Source of the DNA: Pyrus communis
Lineage: Eukaryota > Streptophyta > Magnoliopsida > Rosales > Rosaceae
Length of the DNA: 64,000 nt
NCBI RefSeq assembly: GCF_963583255.1
Contig: NC_084816.1
Coordinates: 23,133,344 to 23,197,343, forward strand
Reading direction: 5' to 3'
Translations under genes and position numbers: made by a program
The notes under the pieces: generated by a model
The model's input: the letters and a program-made list of their open reading frames with translations, nothing else
What the model was told of the DNA's origin: nothing
Databases searched by the model: none
Shown here: one piece after another, positions 1-11,352 of the stretch
Numbering within the stretch: the stretch's first letter is position 1
Layout: each line of letters opens with the position of its first letter

Positions 1-970
1 TCTTCACTATGCCAAAGCCACATGTATTGAATAACTCCCGTTTGGATGTAGAATGGAGGGAAGCTCCATTGTCAAAGATCCATTCAATGTCTCTGTCAGA
101 ATTACCCATATGCAGACATTCACCAACAGACAATATTTCTGGTACATCACCACATAGGACTACGGTGGTATTGCCAGTATCATCTTTCTTCTGATTGTTT
201 CCTTCCCTTTGCTCTCTCTTCCAAACTAGATAATTTTTCTTCATATGGTCTTCTTTGCCACAATGGTGGCATGCACCCTTGAACCTTGACTTGGATCGGC
301 TAGGACTCCTGCCATGACCTCCAGGCCATCTACTCTTGCTTCTACCGCAGTTCTCTGTGACAAATACTTGGCTTCTATCTGTGCCAGAAGTCTTTCTCCT
401 TGTTTCTTCATTGAGCATGTTATTTTTAACATTATCAAGAGTAAGAACACCATTAGAAGCTGAGTTACTTACACTCACCACAAAGGTCTCCCAACTGTCT
501 AGCAAAGATCCAAGTAACAAGAGTACTTACAGCTCATCCTCAATTGTCATGTTCATAGTAGCCAACTGGTTGATGATATTCTAGAAATTGTTCAAGTGTT
601 CTGTTACATTTAAACCATCCTTTTACTTCACATTGATGAGCTCTTTGATCAAGAAGGCTTTCTTGGCTGGGGTCTTATTCTCGAACAAGGACTCAAGCTT
701 CCTCCAAAACTCGCGGGCATTGGTTTCGTTAGACATATGGTGAAAAACACTATCGTCCACCCATTGTCTAATTGTGCCAATTGCCTTGCGATTCATCTTC
801 TTCCACTCGACATCGGACATGCTTTTGGGCTCAGCGGCATCTCCTTCAATTGGCTCATACAGATCCTTGCAATAGAGAATGTCCTCCATCCTTGGCTTCC
901 ATGTTACCCAATTGGAGTTGGTGAGTTTGATCATAGTGCCACTTTCTTCCATCTCGTAGTACGAGCCAAC

Positions 971-986
971 CAGGCTCTAATACCAC
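971..986 (-). promoter_or_regulatory. copia primer-binding site (initiator Met-tRNA type)
   Basis: Directly inside the LTR the minus strand reads TGGTATTAGAGCCTGG, one base from the TGGTATCAGAGC typical of plant copia elements primed by initiator Met-tRNA. Confidence 0.8.
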
Positions 987-987
987 T

Positions 988-1588
988 TGTTAGGAATGTC
1001 GGTACTACAAGATATAGAATGCACAAAGTAAAGTAGAAAATGGACACCAAGAATTTACGTGGTTCGAAAATTTATGCCTACATCCACGGAACAACGATCA
1101 ATCTTCACTATATGAAAATGATGAGTACAACAAGGGTAGTATTACCAAGCCAAAGACAAGGCTTGATGGATACAAGAAAGTATAACACACACTTTCTATC
1201 ACTCTAAACTTTAATCACAATGTGTAGTGGAACACAATGCACTCTCACTCTCACTCTTGAAGTGGAACTCTAGCTTTGGACTTGATCCTTTGCTACTCAC
1301 ACTTGGTTACTTGATTACAACACTACACCCATATTTATAGGTGAGGGCTTGGCATTCTACTAGTTTCTAGTTTCTAGAATATTCTACCAACCTCTAACAT
1401 AGATAATTCTAGACTAACCACAAAATTGTAGCTTCTAGATCTTTCCATTTGCAACCAAGGAAGCTAGTACTCTCTAGCTTCTTCATCAACTTAATAACAT
1501 GCTAGAATTGTCTAGTATGCTCTAGCCACCTCACTTGCTTACTAGAATAATCTAGAACATTCATCATGGGCTGGACCATATACCAACA
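988..1588 (-). repeat. 5' LTR of the copia element (601 bp)
   Basis: On the minus strand it starts TGTTGGTATATGGTCCAGCC and ends in CATTCCTAACA, giving TG...CA ends. A TATA-like TATAAATA lies about 1331-1340. It is the same family as the solo LTR at 51754-52312, which shares both ends and most of the interior by eye. Confidence 0.9.
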
Positions 1589-1731
1589 CATATTACTCAT
1601 AAAAAGTAAGTTTGCTAGTATATATACACATGTTGAACCACTGTATTGTTTACTCCAACGATCAACATTGTTCTAGCTTGGAGAAAGCTATAGTTTCAAA
1701 TTTTTGGGAATTATTCGTTGTTTCGCAAACA

Positions 1732-3254
1732 ATGTCGATCACCAACACACTCGTTCACATTTTAATTTTCTTCTTCCTCGCTTTGTCGTTGTTTATTGGC
1801 ATCGCACATAGCCAAAAAATACTGGACATAACCAAGTATGGTGCTGTGGGAGACGGCCGAATGGATGATTCCCCAGCTTTTGTGAATGCATGGAAAGATT
1901 TATGTCAAGGAATTAGTGAAGCTAGTAATGGCATACCAACACTTATTGTGCCTGAGGGGAAAACGTTCTTATTGCAACATATAAAATTTGAAGGCCCATG
2001 CAATACAAAGAACATTCACCTTCAAGTTCTAGGAAATTTGTTGGCACCTGCACGTGGTGCATGGAAAGAATGCGATTCGGAGGATTGGCTAAGTTTTTCA
2101 AATGTCGAAAACCTAATGCTTGATGGCTCAGGCAAAATCGACGGCCGGGGGCTGCATGGTGGAGCACTAGCCAATACGACGGGAGATCGCGCAAGCTCTT
2201 GGGGATAACGATTGCAAACCACAGAAGGCACTGCAATTCCAGAACTGCCAAAACCTCAGCTCAGCGGACTCACTTTTCTAAACAGCCCGCAAGTGCATAT
2301 TGGTATAAATAGTTGTGACAACGCTGATGTATCGCATTTGAACATACATGCGCCTGAAGACAGTCCAAACACTGATGGTATTGATATCTCCTTCTCGAGC
2401 CATGTCACCATTTGTGTTTCGTCTATCAGGACAGGCGACGATTGTATTTCCATTGGCGACGGGTGTTCCTTTCTCTCCATCACCAACATTGCTTGCGGAC
2501 CAGGTCATGGAATTAGGTATGTCTCTGTTCTCTTATCTTCCATTAACTGTTAAATAAATATGACCGATTCGATGCCAATCGTGATGCCGTATATGTTAAC
2601 ATAGATTAATTTTCTTTTGCAAGCAGTGTTGGAAGCTTGGGAGAAGATGGAGCTAGTAATAAAGTGGACAACATATATGTGAAAGATTGTAGTTTCACTG
2701 GAACTACAAACGGAGCAAGAATAAAGACGTGGCAAGGCGGTTCCGGGTATGCAAGGAACATCACGCTCGAGAGGATCAAACTTGACAGAGCTCAATATCC
2801 TATCATTATTGATCAGTACTATTGTAATGGGGAAAACAATTGCAAAAGTCAGTCGTCGGCCGTGGTGGTGGCGGATGTGACGTACATCGATTTTGAAGGC
2901 ACTTCTGCGACGGAGGAGGCGATTAAACTCGATTGCGATCAAGTTTCAAGTGGCTGTCATAATATTGTGATGGATAGGATTAATATAATGCCAGCGGTGA
3001 GGGATATGAAGATTTTTGCGACTTGTAACAACGCCAAAGGGACTTATGTCGGCACTACGGTGCCCAACGTGCCTTGTCTACAGAGTTCAGCGACGGAGCC
3101 TACGAGGCCAACAACCATCTACACCGGAAGTGGAGCTTCTGGCAGTGCTAATCTACATATAAACTACTACATGTTTTGTCCACTGATGACGGTTCTTGTT
3201 GCATCAGCTATTTTTTTGATTAACTTGTGTATCACATGCTTTGAACTTGAGTAA
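1732..3254 (+). pseudogene. exopolygalacturonase-like (GH28) pseudogene, copy 1
   Basis: Pectin-degrading GH28 glycoside hydrolase by family; the product would be secreted to the cell wall. The start ATG is at 1732 (MSITNTLVHILIFF...), followed by a hydrophobic signal peptide ending near AHSQ. The diagnostic motifs are all present: NTDGID (about 2370), GDDCISIGDG (about 2440), CGPGHGI (about 2500) and ARIKTWQGGSG (about 2720). An intron at 2517-2626 falls inside the GHG motif. Compared with copy 2 at 4351, three single-base losses (near 2150, 2196 and 2257) shift the frame, and the first one leads to a TAA at 2206-2208. Exon 2 is open to 3254 and ends in a hydrophobic tail (CPLMTVLVASAIFLINL) that most pectinases lack. 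It is called a pseudogene because the frame breaks lie upstream of the catalytic motifs. The copia LTR at 988-1588 lies only about 140 bp upstream. Confidence 0.85.
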
Positions 3255-4350
3255 CTTGCATCTGGTAAAATAATTGGTAGGTAAATATTCAATTTACTTT
3301 TCCAACTAAAACTAGTTCTGCAGACGAAGGCAAACCATTACTAATGTTGGAAGGAAGACGAAAAATGAATAAATGATGAAATAGACAAATACCTCAAAGA
3401 TTTGATGGGCAGCAAGTAACAATTATATGGATTAGAATGGTGATAGAAGCTCAGAAAGTGACACGATAGTCAGAAAGGGTTTACATGGCCTGGGTACACT
3501 GGCGTTCTGTGTCAATAAAAGAAAGACGCTTAAATTGTTTTGTCTAAACCTCATTATATCATTAGTATGGGATGTCACATGATGGTATGCACTTTACTGA
3601 GCAATGACAAATTCGTCAATCTAAAGTTTACAGTTACGATTGTATTTACTCTATAATTGCGTTTTTATTAAGCATAAATTCATACTATTCTTATTTGGTA
3701 ATTGCTTGCTACACCTACAGGTCTTTAAAACTAGTTAAAACTACGACCAACCATAGAAACATTTAAATACATATAAGAGCTGCGTTCTCTCACATTAGAG
3801 CAAAGTTAGAATCACTTTTCGTAATAGTTATTTTGAGGATTGGCCATGAATAAACCTTTGATTTCGAAGCTTTGGTCCGACAGATTGTTAAGAACAGGAA
3901 ACCTAACACTTTGATTTCCTTGATGGAACATCCAACTCCAAGTTACAAGAAGTAAACTAAAGCCAATTCCAATTGTAACATGAAAATATGCCTACGAATT
4001 TCGAGCAACCTGATGACTGGATGTGTCCTGCATGATTGTGGGGTTTAAGGTAGAATTAATTAGTGCTTTCCTTTATATTAGTTTCTTACTCATGCTTCCA
4101 AATTAATTACCGTCTCTCTCCGGTGCCTTGTCGTGGTTGTGGTTGATAGGTGGGTTCGGGATACAGCAGGAAACTATTCCTAACGGTAGGAGGATTTCCC
4201 TCCGTACCAAGTTTCAATGGAAATTAACCAAAACCAATTGTATTTAGGAACAAAACTAACATTCCAAGTAAATATAGTAACACTGCATTTTTGTAATTAG
4301 TGTTTACAATCCTTGTGTTCTTCTAGCATCTGAGACACTTCTCTGTTGTT
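3255..4350. other. spacer between the two polygalacturonase copies
   Basis: No coding potential seen. The stretch about 3265-3480 (from GGTAAAATAATTGGTAGG through the GATTTGATGGGCAGC motif) recurs at about 6835-7050 downstream of copy 2, so the duplication unit includes flanking DNA. Confidence 0.6.
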
Positions 4351-6262
4351 TTGAAAGCAATGCAGTTCAACACAGTCGTTCGCATTTTAGTTTTCTTCTT
4401 CCTCACTAGGCCGCTGTTTATTGGCATCGCACATAGCCAAAAAATATTTGACATAACCAAATACGATGATGTTGGAGACGGACGAACCGATGATTCCCTG
4501 GCTTTTGTGAAGGCATGGGGTGACATATGTAACGGTGATAAGGACGGTGTACTGACGCTTCTTGTTCCAGAGGGCAAAACGTTCATGTTGCAACCTATTA
4601 AATTTGAAGGTCCATGCAAGCCAAAAAGTCTGCATATTCAAGTTTTAGCTAACGGGTTGGCACCTAACCGTGGTGCATGGAAAGAATGTTAGTCGGGTAG
4701 CTGGCTAAGTTCTTCTAATGTTGAAAATCTCATGGTCAACAGCTTGGGTAAGATCGACGGTCAGGGTTCTGATTGGTGGAGCACAGCCTAATACGACGCA
4801 AGATCGCGCAAGCTCTTAGGGGACAACGACAACTGCAAACCACAAAAGGCACTTGAGTTCAACAACTGTTTGAACCTTAAGCTCAGCGGATTCACTTTTT
4901 TGAACAGCCCACAAGCACATATCGGTACAAACGGTTGTGACAATGTGGATGTCTTGCATTTGAACATTCATGCGCCAGAAAACAGTCCCAACACTGACAC
5001 TATTGACATCTCCTTCTCAAGCCAGGTCAGCATTCGAGATTCATTTATCAGAACAAGCGACGATTGTATTGTAATCAACCGGGGTGCTCCTTTCTCTATA
5101 TTACCAACATTTGCATGCGGACCAGGTCATGGAATTAGGTATGTCCCCACACATTCGAATGACTAAAATAGTCTCTTGTCATGTTAATGCAACATGTATG
5201 TTTTATTATTCGACCAATGGATTATTGTGATGTTGTCCATGATATAAACCTCAATTGTCTCTCGCAAACAGTGTTGGAAGTTTAGGAGCAGATGGAACTA
5301 CTGAGAAAGTGGACAATATCTACGTGAAAGATTGTAGTTTCACCAGAATTATAAACGGTGCCAAGGATCAAGACGTGGCAGGATGGCTCCGGGTACGCGA
5401 GAAACATAACGTTTGAGAGGATCAAACTTGATGGAGCTCAAAACCCTATTGTTATTGATCAATACTATTGTAATGGGGACAAGAACTGCAAAAGTCAGTC
5501 ATCGGCGGTGGTGGGGGGATGCGACGTACATCAATTTCGAAGGGACTTCCGCTACAGAAGGTGATTAAGTTCGACTGCGATAAGATTTCGGGTGGCTGTT
5601 ATAATATTGTGATGGATCAGATTGATATAAAGTCTTCGGTGGGGGATAAGATGATTTTTGCGTCTTGCAACAATGCCGAAGGAACTTCAGTCGGAACGAC
5701 GGTGCCTAATGTGCCTTGTTTGAAGATAACGCCAACCCACCACACACCCCCCCCCCCCCCCCCCCCCCCCCCTAACACCCACCCCAATATCTCCCTCTCC
5801 AATTAACCGTCCACCACCACCAATCATGCCACCACCGTTGCAGCCGGCACCTGTCGTACCACTACCGTCTCCACCACCAGCAGTACCAGTACCAACACCT
5901 GTACCAATCATACCTCCGCCGGCGCCACCAGCGAAACCAATCAAACCATTGCCTTCGCCGCCAACTGTGCCAATCATGCCATGCCACCACCACCAAAACC
6001 AATCATACCACCACCACCTGAACCTATCACGCCACCACCACCTGAAGACATCATACCGCTGCCGCCCGATGCAATTAGTCCACTCCCCTCACCACCCGCG
6101 CCACCAACCCCACCCGCGCCAGTGCCACATGCGGAGGGACAAGTTGATATCACGGGGGCGCCAAGGGAGGGTGACGAATCAGATATATACAAAGAGCGAA
6201 CTATTTTTCTAATTACTTTTTTTAACAAATCACTTTTTACTCCAATTACCTTTTACTTGTAA
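4351..6262 (+). pseudogene. exopolygalacturonase-like (GH28) pseudogene, copy 2, with proline-rich C-terminal extension
   Basis: Tandem paralogue of copy 1. The start is at 4351 (or the next ATG at 4360), with a signal peptide ending in AHSQ, and the intron at 5139-5271 lies in the same position. It is broken by TAG at 4690-4692 and TAA at about 4789, and by frameshifts in exon 2 (about 5365 and 5515). Catalytic motifs have drifted: NTDGID is NTDTID, GDDCISIGDG is SDDCIVINRG; GPGHGI is kept. After the usual GH28 end (TVPNVPCL, about 5700-5725) the frame continues into about 450 bp of proline-rich codons (PPPPPEPITPPPP style), split over two frames by a 26-base C run at 5747-5772. Copy 1 has no such extension. 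A pectinase with an extensin-like tail would be a cell-wall-tethered design; here it is non-functional unless the breaks are assembly errors. Confidence 0.85.
5747..5772 (+). repeat. 26-base poly-C tract at the pectinase/proline-rich junction
   Basis: Uninterrupted C run from 5747 to 5772. Length calls of such runs are unreliable, so the frame across this point cannot be trusted. Confidence 0.95.
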
Positions 6263-9200
6263 ACATAGAGCGAACCAGCAATTTATTAGCATTTGTACAC
6301 AATATTTGAAAAATGTACTACTTTTACTTGTTCAGCTATATATACATATTCCTGCTTAATCATTAAGGGTTGATACAGAATACAGTAGTGATTGGATTGC
6401 CTTTGGAACACACCTATGGAGGAGCTGAATTTGCCAATTGATAGGCTAAGATTAATCTATATTTTACTAGAGAAGAATGAACATGTCGATCTAACAATTG
6501 AATTTGTCGATTTGATGATTTAAGATTAATCTATATTTGACTAGAGAAGAATGGACTTGTCGATCAAGCATCTACAATCATGTTTGTATTTACGCTAAAA
6601 TGCATTTGTATTAAATATGAACTAATACTATACATATTTTGTCGTTATATGCACATGTGACATATGCACTCTGATGCTTGTAAATTATTATCCTTGTACA
6701 TATGTGGTCGTGAAAATTCAAATTACATCATTCCCTAACTGCTTTGATGCCGGATTTATCATATGGTACATTGGATTGCTTCACATGTTAAGTTCTGCAG
6801 GTTTCTGTATCTAGCTTTTATGGCTTAAGGCCTACATTGGTAAAACAAATTGTAGGTAAAATTCAATTTGCATTTCTAACTAGAAGTCTAGAGCCAGTTC
6901 TGCAGATTAAGCCAACATTGCTAAGGTTGGAAGGAAGACAAAAATAAATAAATGATGAAATGGACAGACCGCAAAGATTTGATGGGCAGCAAAAAACACC
7001 ATGGATTGCATCATTGGATGGTGATAAAAGCTAGGAAAGTGAAAGGGGAAGCAAAGACAGTGACAAGATCTTAGCCAGGACACTAAAGTGGATGAAAAAT
7101 TAATGCAATGCATGTGGTTTTTGTTTTTTGTTTTTTTTTTCCTACTAGTAGTGCTATCCACACACTCGTTTTTACTTTTCATATACTTCTCTCAATTTTT
7201 TGCTGTAGAATCAAATGTATTGAAGAAGAACAATGGACAAAATTTAACAAAGGTGTAGAGGAGGTAAAAATAAGTGTGAATAGAACTACCCTTTTTCCAC
7301 CCAAAAGTGAAAAACTTCACATCAATGTCAACAAGTCAATTTGTATTTTATTTGTGATGTGTTCTTCCTTTTTGAGTGAAAATATTTGTCATTGTACTAC
7401 TAGAACCTTGAGCCACTCTTGTGACTAATAGGGGCCTCTTTGTTAGCAAACTTTCTAATCTGATGAGCAAATGATTCTACCTGGCTCATTTGGTTGTAAA
7501 TGAGTGCTAGGGTTAAGTTGAGCATGTGCACACGGACTGATTTCGACCCTTCATTATTTATAAGGTATGCAAGTAAGAAAGATAACAATCAGCTCGCAAT
7601 AGTTAAGTAATTAATTGATCTTAATATTTCTCGAATTATCGGATAGATTCTTGAATAAAATTTTTGTACTACGTCACTCATTCGTCTAAGAAATATATAT
7701 GAGTGCCTCGTACATTTGAGTCCCACACATTTCCGATTTCGACCCTAATGCGATGCGCCACTCTTGTGTAGGATTGAACAGACAAATAATGTAGCATGGA
7801 AGCTTTTCTACTCAAGAATATCTCCGATAATTCCCACGAAAGTGTTTGGGCCAACGAAAACCCTTGTGGATTGAGCTTCAAGCCTTTATACTTTGTATAC
7901 ACGAGGACAATTTTTTAGCTTAAGAACTAGCTAGTTTTACTTTTGATATAAAGTTTATGTGGTCATGTAATGTATAATAATTGTACAATTACATGTCGGA
8001 GAATCGAAGGACAGAGAGTCTACATCAGAAGCCACATCATCAGAAGAAGTACTTGAAGCCCAAACCCAGAGGTGTGCTTTGGAAATACATCTCTCTTTCT
8101 TTTGGCAGATGGAAAGAATGACAACAAAAGATACCCACAAAAACACAAAAAAAAAGCCAAAATTTTGACACAAATTTTTGGTTACGAAGCTGTGTAGCTA
8201 GGCAAAAGAGAGGATGGAGGGGGTGCCTTAAGAAGGTTTTTCAAAGCTAAAAAAGCAAAAGAAACAGAAAGAAAATCATGTTCTCAACTAAGAGAAGAAG
8301 ATATATACTTTGCCCAAAGTACAAATCAAATCAAAGATCATCCCTTTGACTGCCTCGTTTGTCTATCTATGATGTTTACTCGTTTGATTTTCAAGCATGG
8401 ACGAGTTTTTCAAAACCCTAGCACCAGAGGTCCTGAGTTTTTCCTTTTCTTTATCACTTTAGCATCAGATTTATTGGGTGTTAGTTGTGAACATAGAGTT
8501 TAAAATCATTATCCAATCAGAATCAAAGTTGGGATAATAATATCGAGAGATAATCTTTCATACATAACCAATAACTTCAACGGTGGAATATTTATCTTAC
8601 ATTCATGATCAGAGTGAGAAAATCATCATCTTTTTTCTTTTTCTAAATTAAAGAAACAATTGTAACTTCTAAAGTAAAATTCATTACCATCAGTTTATGC
8701 GGTATTTGCCAAACAAATTAAAGAGAAAGAGAAAACAAGAGCGTGAAATGTTCACACACATCAGCAGGACGAGGGAAAAAAGAAGAGTTTAAATATCCTA
8801 ATCTCACGTCAACTAATATCAAGACCTTTTATGATCAAATCTCACATCTGTCGGATTGTGCATGTGGTAATTAACAAGTTGGGGACAATATCAGTATTGT
8901 TGGAAGTGAGCTTTTAGCCCATCTCTTTGATAATTTAATAGAAAACCACTATCCCTAACCAAAATTTGATGACTAATGATGGTGGGACATGAGAGCGAGC
9001 AATTACATTTTACAACAGCCGGCCGTGAAGTACCCACAAAGGAAGAGAGGGGAGAGTGTCCATCGATTTCATGTACAATTTGCCTAAGTTTTCCTCTAAT
9101 AATATGAAGTTGCGGACGGATGTTCTACGTAGCGTTTTGCCAAAGGATAAGGTACAAGTCATATATCCACATTTATAAAATCATTAATCGAATCCAATTA

Positions 9201-9495
9201 TATGGTGTCCTCTTTGATCGCACTAATTTGATGAAATATTTTTGTGAGTCAAAGAAAAGAAACAGTTCTCCAGCAGTAAAAAGAAAAGAATTCGATCGAG
9301 TTGTAGGGTAGTCTGTGTCTTCTTTCATGGCCTTTTGCCCATAACTCTTTCATAAGTTTAGCATTTGCTCTTTCTCATACTTCTTGTACTATCCCAGGGT
9401 GCTGCCATCGTGACATGCATTAGCCAACGTTTACGGTTCTACTCAGTTTCTCACCATAGTGAATTATGCATGTCCTGGTTAGCTCTGATATTATC
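6263..9495. other. intergenic, no gene recognised
   Basis: AT-rich DNA without a credible exon. It includes a local near-duplication (AAGATTAATCTATATTT...AGAGAAGAATGRAC) at about 6448 and 6523, and the copy-2 version of the shared pectinase 3' flank (6835-7050). Short ORFs here have no recognisable domain. Confidence 0.6.
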
Positions 9496-9960
9496 TGTCA
9501 CAATCTATTTGTCATTTCGTCAATGTATCGATCCCAATAGTAACTAGTCACTAATGAGACTACATGAAATCACTTATACAACTTAGGTTGACCCAATACT
9601 AATTAGATGTGAGACTCAACAGCTGCAAACGCTCGGATTGGCTTTGATACCATATATCATGAATCAGTTGGCATATTGGCAGCGCATCGATCTCAATATC
9701 AATCACTAGTGAGACTACATGCAATCGCTTATATATATAGCCTAGGTTGACTCAGTACTTTTTCGATGTGAGACTCAATATCGACGAAATTATGTGCTCG
9801 GGTTGGCTCTAGTATACCATTTGTCACGACCTAGTTTCGGCACTACATTGATCTCAATAGAACTAGTAACTAGTGAGGCTACGTATAAGCAATCACCCAT
9901 ACAACACAGGTTGACGTGGTACTTTTTAGTGTGAGACTCAACACCGGCCAAACACAATGT
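9496..9960 (+). repeat. three-unit tandem repeat, period about 163 bp
   Basis: Units begin near 9496, 9658 and 9822. Shared features are ATCGATCYCAATA, AGTGAGACTACATG, TTGACYCARTACT and GTGAGACTCAA. Units end in GGCTYTGATACCAT followed by TGTCACGACC-like DNA. GGCTCTGATACCA is the complement of the Met-tRNA primer-binding site, so the unit may derive from an LTR/primer-site junction read on the minus strand. The third unit is truncated. Confidence 0.7.
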
Positions 9961-10768
9961 CACAGTCATACCTCTATTTATGACTATACATGAAAGACAT
10001 TTTGCCAAATGCCATGCTGGTAGAAAAGTGAGCCTTTTGTACGACAGCTCTATGTGTTTTAGACAAGTCGTTGACAACATATATTTGGACTGGTTGGCTA
10101 TGAGGGTAGTTTCACTAGACTAGTGGATTCAATGGGGTTTTGTGAGGGATTCCCATTTGGCATTTGGGAAATGAAGATTCTGTATTTTTCATTGGTGTGT
10201 TTAGCTGTGTAGCTTAATAGTTTAGTTAGTCCTTAAACACATTAAACAATATGCTAATAGATCAATTGCAAATAACCTTAAAATATGAACATTAAGTACT
10301 TTAATAGGGGAAGAAGACAGTCTCCCACATGTAGCATGCATGTGTGTTGAGGATTAGTCAATTAAGAAATCAAGCCCAGACAGCTTAATCCAAGAAATTA
10401 CTTTGTTCAAGCATAGGCATAAAACAATGATAATCGATACGTGCGAAAACTTAGGAGATCGCGTGGGTTGTAGATTAATGAGTTAAGCTACGATTAGGGA
10501 CCCTCAAATGGCCTAACAGATCCTACCTTTATGTGAACTAAGTGTGAACTAGTTTGGCTTCTGTCTTGTGTCCTTGTGTATAATCTGAAATATTGAGCGG
10601 TTAATTTGATTTGTGTCTTGTATACTTGTGATGTGTTGGCACAAATACAATACAATGAGAACCATATTCAATTGGTAGCTCGAAACTTACCAGCAATGGG
10701 GTCTATATATTGTGAGACATCATGACTGCGGTATACTATTCAACATTTGAGCAGGCCCCGTTTTCCTT

Positions 10769-11352
10769 GCTGGAGTGTGAAAGCATGGGGAACGAATGTG
10801 ATTAGATACCCTAGTAGTCCATGCCGTAAACGATGAGTGTTCATATTTGGTTTACGCTAAGGTTCTAAAAAACGCTAGGTGCTAGTTGGGCGGTGGGCTG
10901 GTGCCTAGCGCCTAGGCGGCTAGGCAGGGTCAAGGAGGGCGCCTAGGCGGATTTAAAAACACATTAAGCATATATGTCATAGAACCATAGTGAGGAGTAT
11001 TGTAGGATAACACATGTACAATAAGTTCCCAATTTTAAACCACACAAAATGCAAAATAGGAGGAAAATAAGGAAATATAGTAATGTAGATAGGATTTTTT
11101 TTTTTAATTTCAAAATTAAAAAAATCTCCTAGCCGCCTAGCACCGCCTAGCCCGCCTCGCCCGCCTAGTGCTTAGCCCGCCTAGGCGGCCGCCCTAGAGC
11201 CCAACCGATTTTTCCAACCGATTTGCAAGAAAACGCCTCGGGTCACCACCGCCTAGCACCTAGGCGGCCGTCTAGGCCCTTTTTTAGAACATTGGTTTAC
11301 GCGGATCAAGGGACCAGCTAACACGTGAAACACTTAGCCTGAGGAGTACGAT
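10769..11352 (+). pseudogene. rrn18: mitochondrial small-subunit (18S) rRNA fragment in nuclear DNA, split by an insertion
   Basis: The two halves, 10769-10857 and 11303-11352, contain GATTAGATACCCTAGTAGTCC, ATGCCGTAAACGATGAGTG, then GCGGATCAAGGGACCAGCTAA, ACGTGAAACACT and GAGGAGTACG. These are the universal 16S-like core region around E. coli 785-900, in the plant-mitochondrial version. Many substitutions (for example TTCATATTTGG where TTCGCCCTTGG is expected) show an old, non-functional insert. The 436-bp insertion between the halves is listed separately. Confidence 0.85.
10858..11293. mobile_element. CCTAGGCGG-rich Mutator-like non-autonomous element, copy 1 (436 bp)
   Basis: Inserted in the mitochondrial rRNA fragment. 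The target GGTTTACGC (9 bp; up to 11 with TT) is present on both sides (10849-10857 and 11294-11302). Ends are inverted: TAAGGTTCTAAAAAACGC against ...TTTTTTAGAACATT. Sub-terminal DNA is packed with CCTAGGCGGC-type palindromes. Nine-base target duplications point to the Mutator superfamily. Siblings are at 24159-25331 and 40600-41341. Confidence 0.8.

Larger units (their letters stand above)
1..1588 (-). mobile_element. Ty1/copia LTR retrotransposon, 5' part, running off the left edge
   Basis: Read on the minus strand the order is LTR (1588 to 988), a primer-binding site complementary to initiator-Met tRNA (about 986 to 971, TGGTATTAGAGCCTGG), a gag N-terminus (952-623, UBN2-type, starting MEESGTMIKLTNSNWVTWKP), a CCHC-like knuckle (CHHCGKEDHMKKNYL, about 280-225) and the beginning of the protease with FDNGASLHST near 90-60. 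The usual copia protease motif is D-S/T-G-A; here it reads D-N-G-A. A TAA interrupts gag right after LINVK (about 621), so this copy is probably dead. Integrase, reverse transcriptase and the second LTR would lie to the left of the window. The 5 bases outside the LTR (1589-1593, CATAT) are the expected target-duplication partner. Confidence 0.9.

Noticed and set aside
5617..6228. Glycine-rich minus-strand ORFs
   Set aside because: Antisense reading of the proline-rich pectinase tail.
10780..11352. Bacterial 16S rRNA contamination or a functional rRNA gene
   Set aside because: Only about 140 bp of rRNA-like sequence, heavily mutated, interrupted by a plant transposon and embedded in plant DNA; the variable positions fit plant mitochondria.
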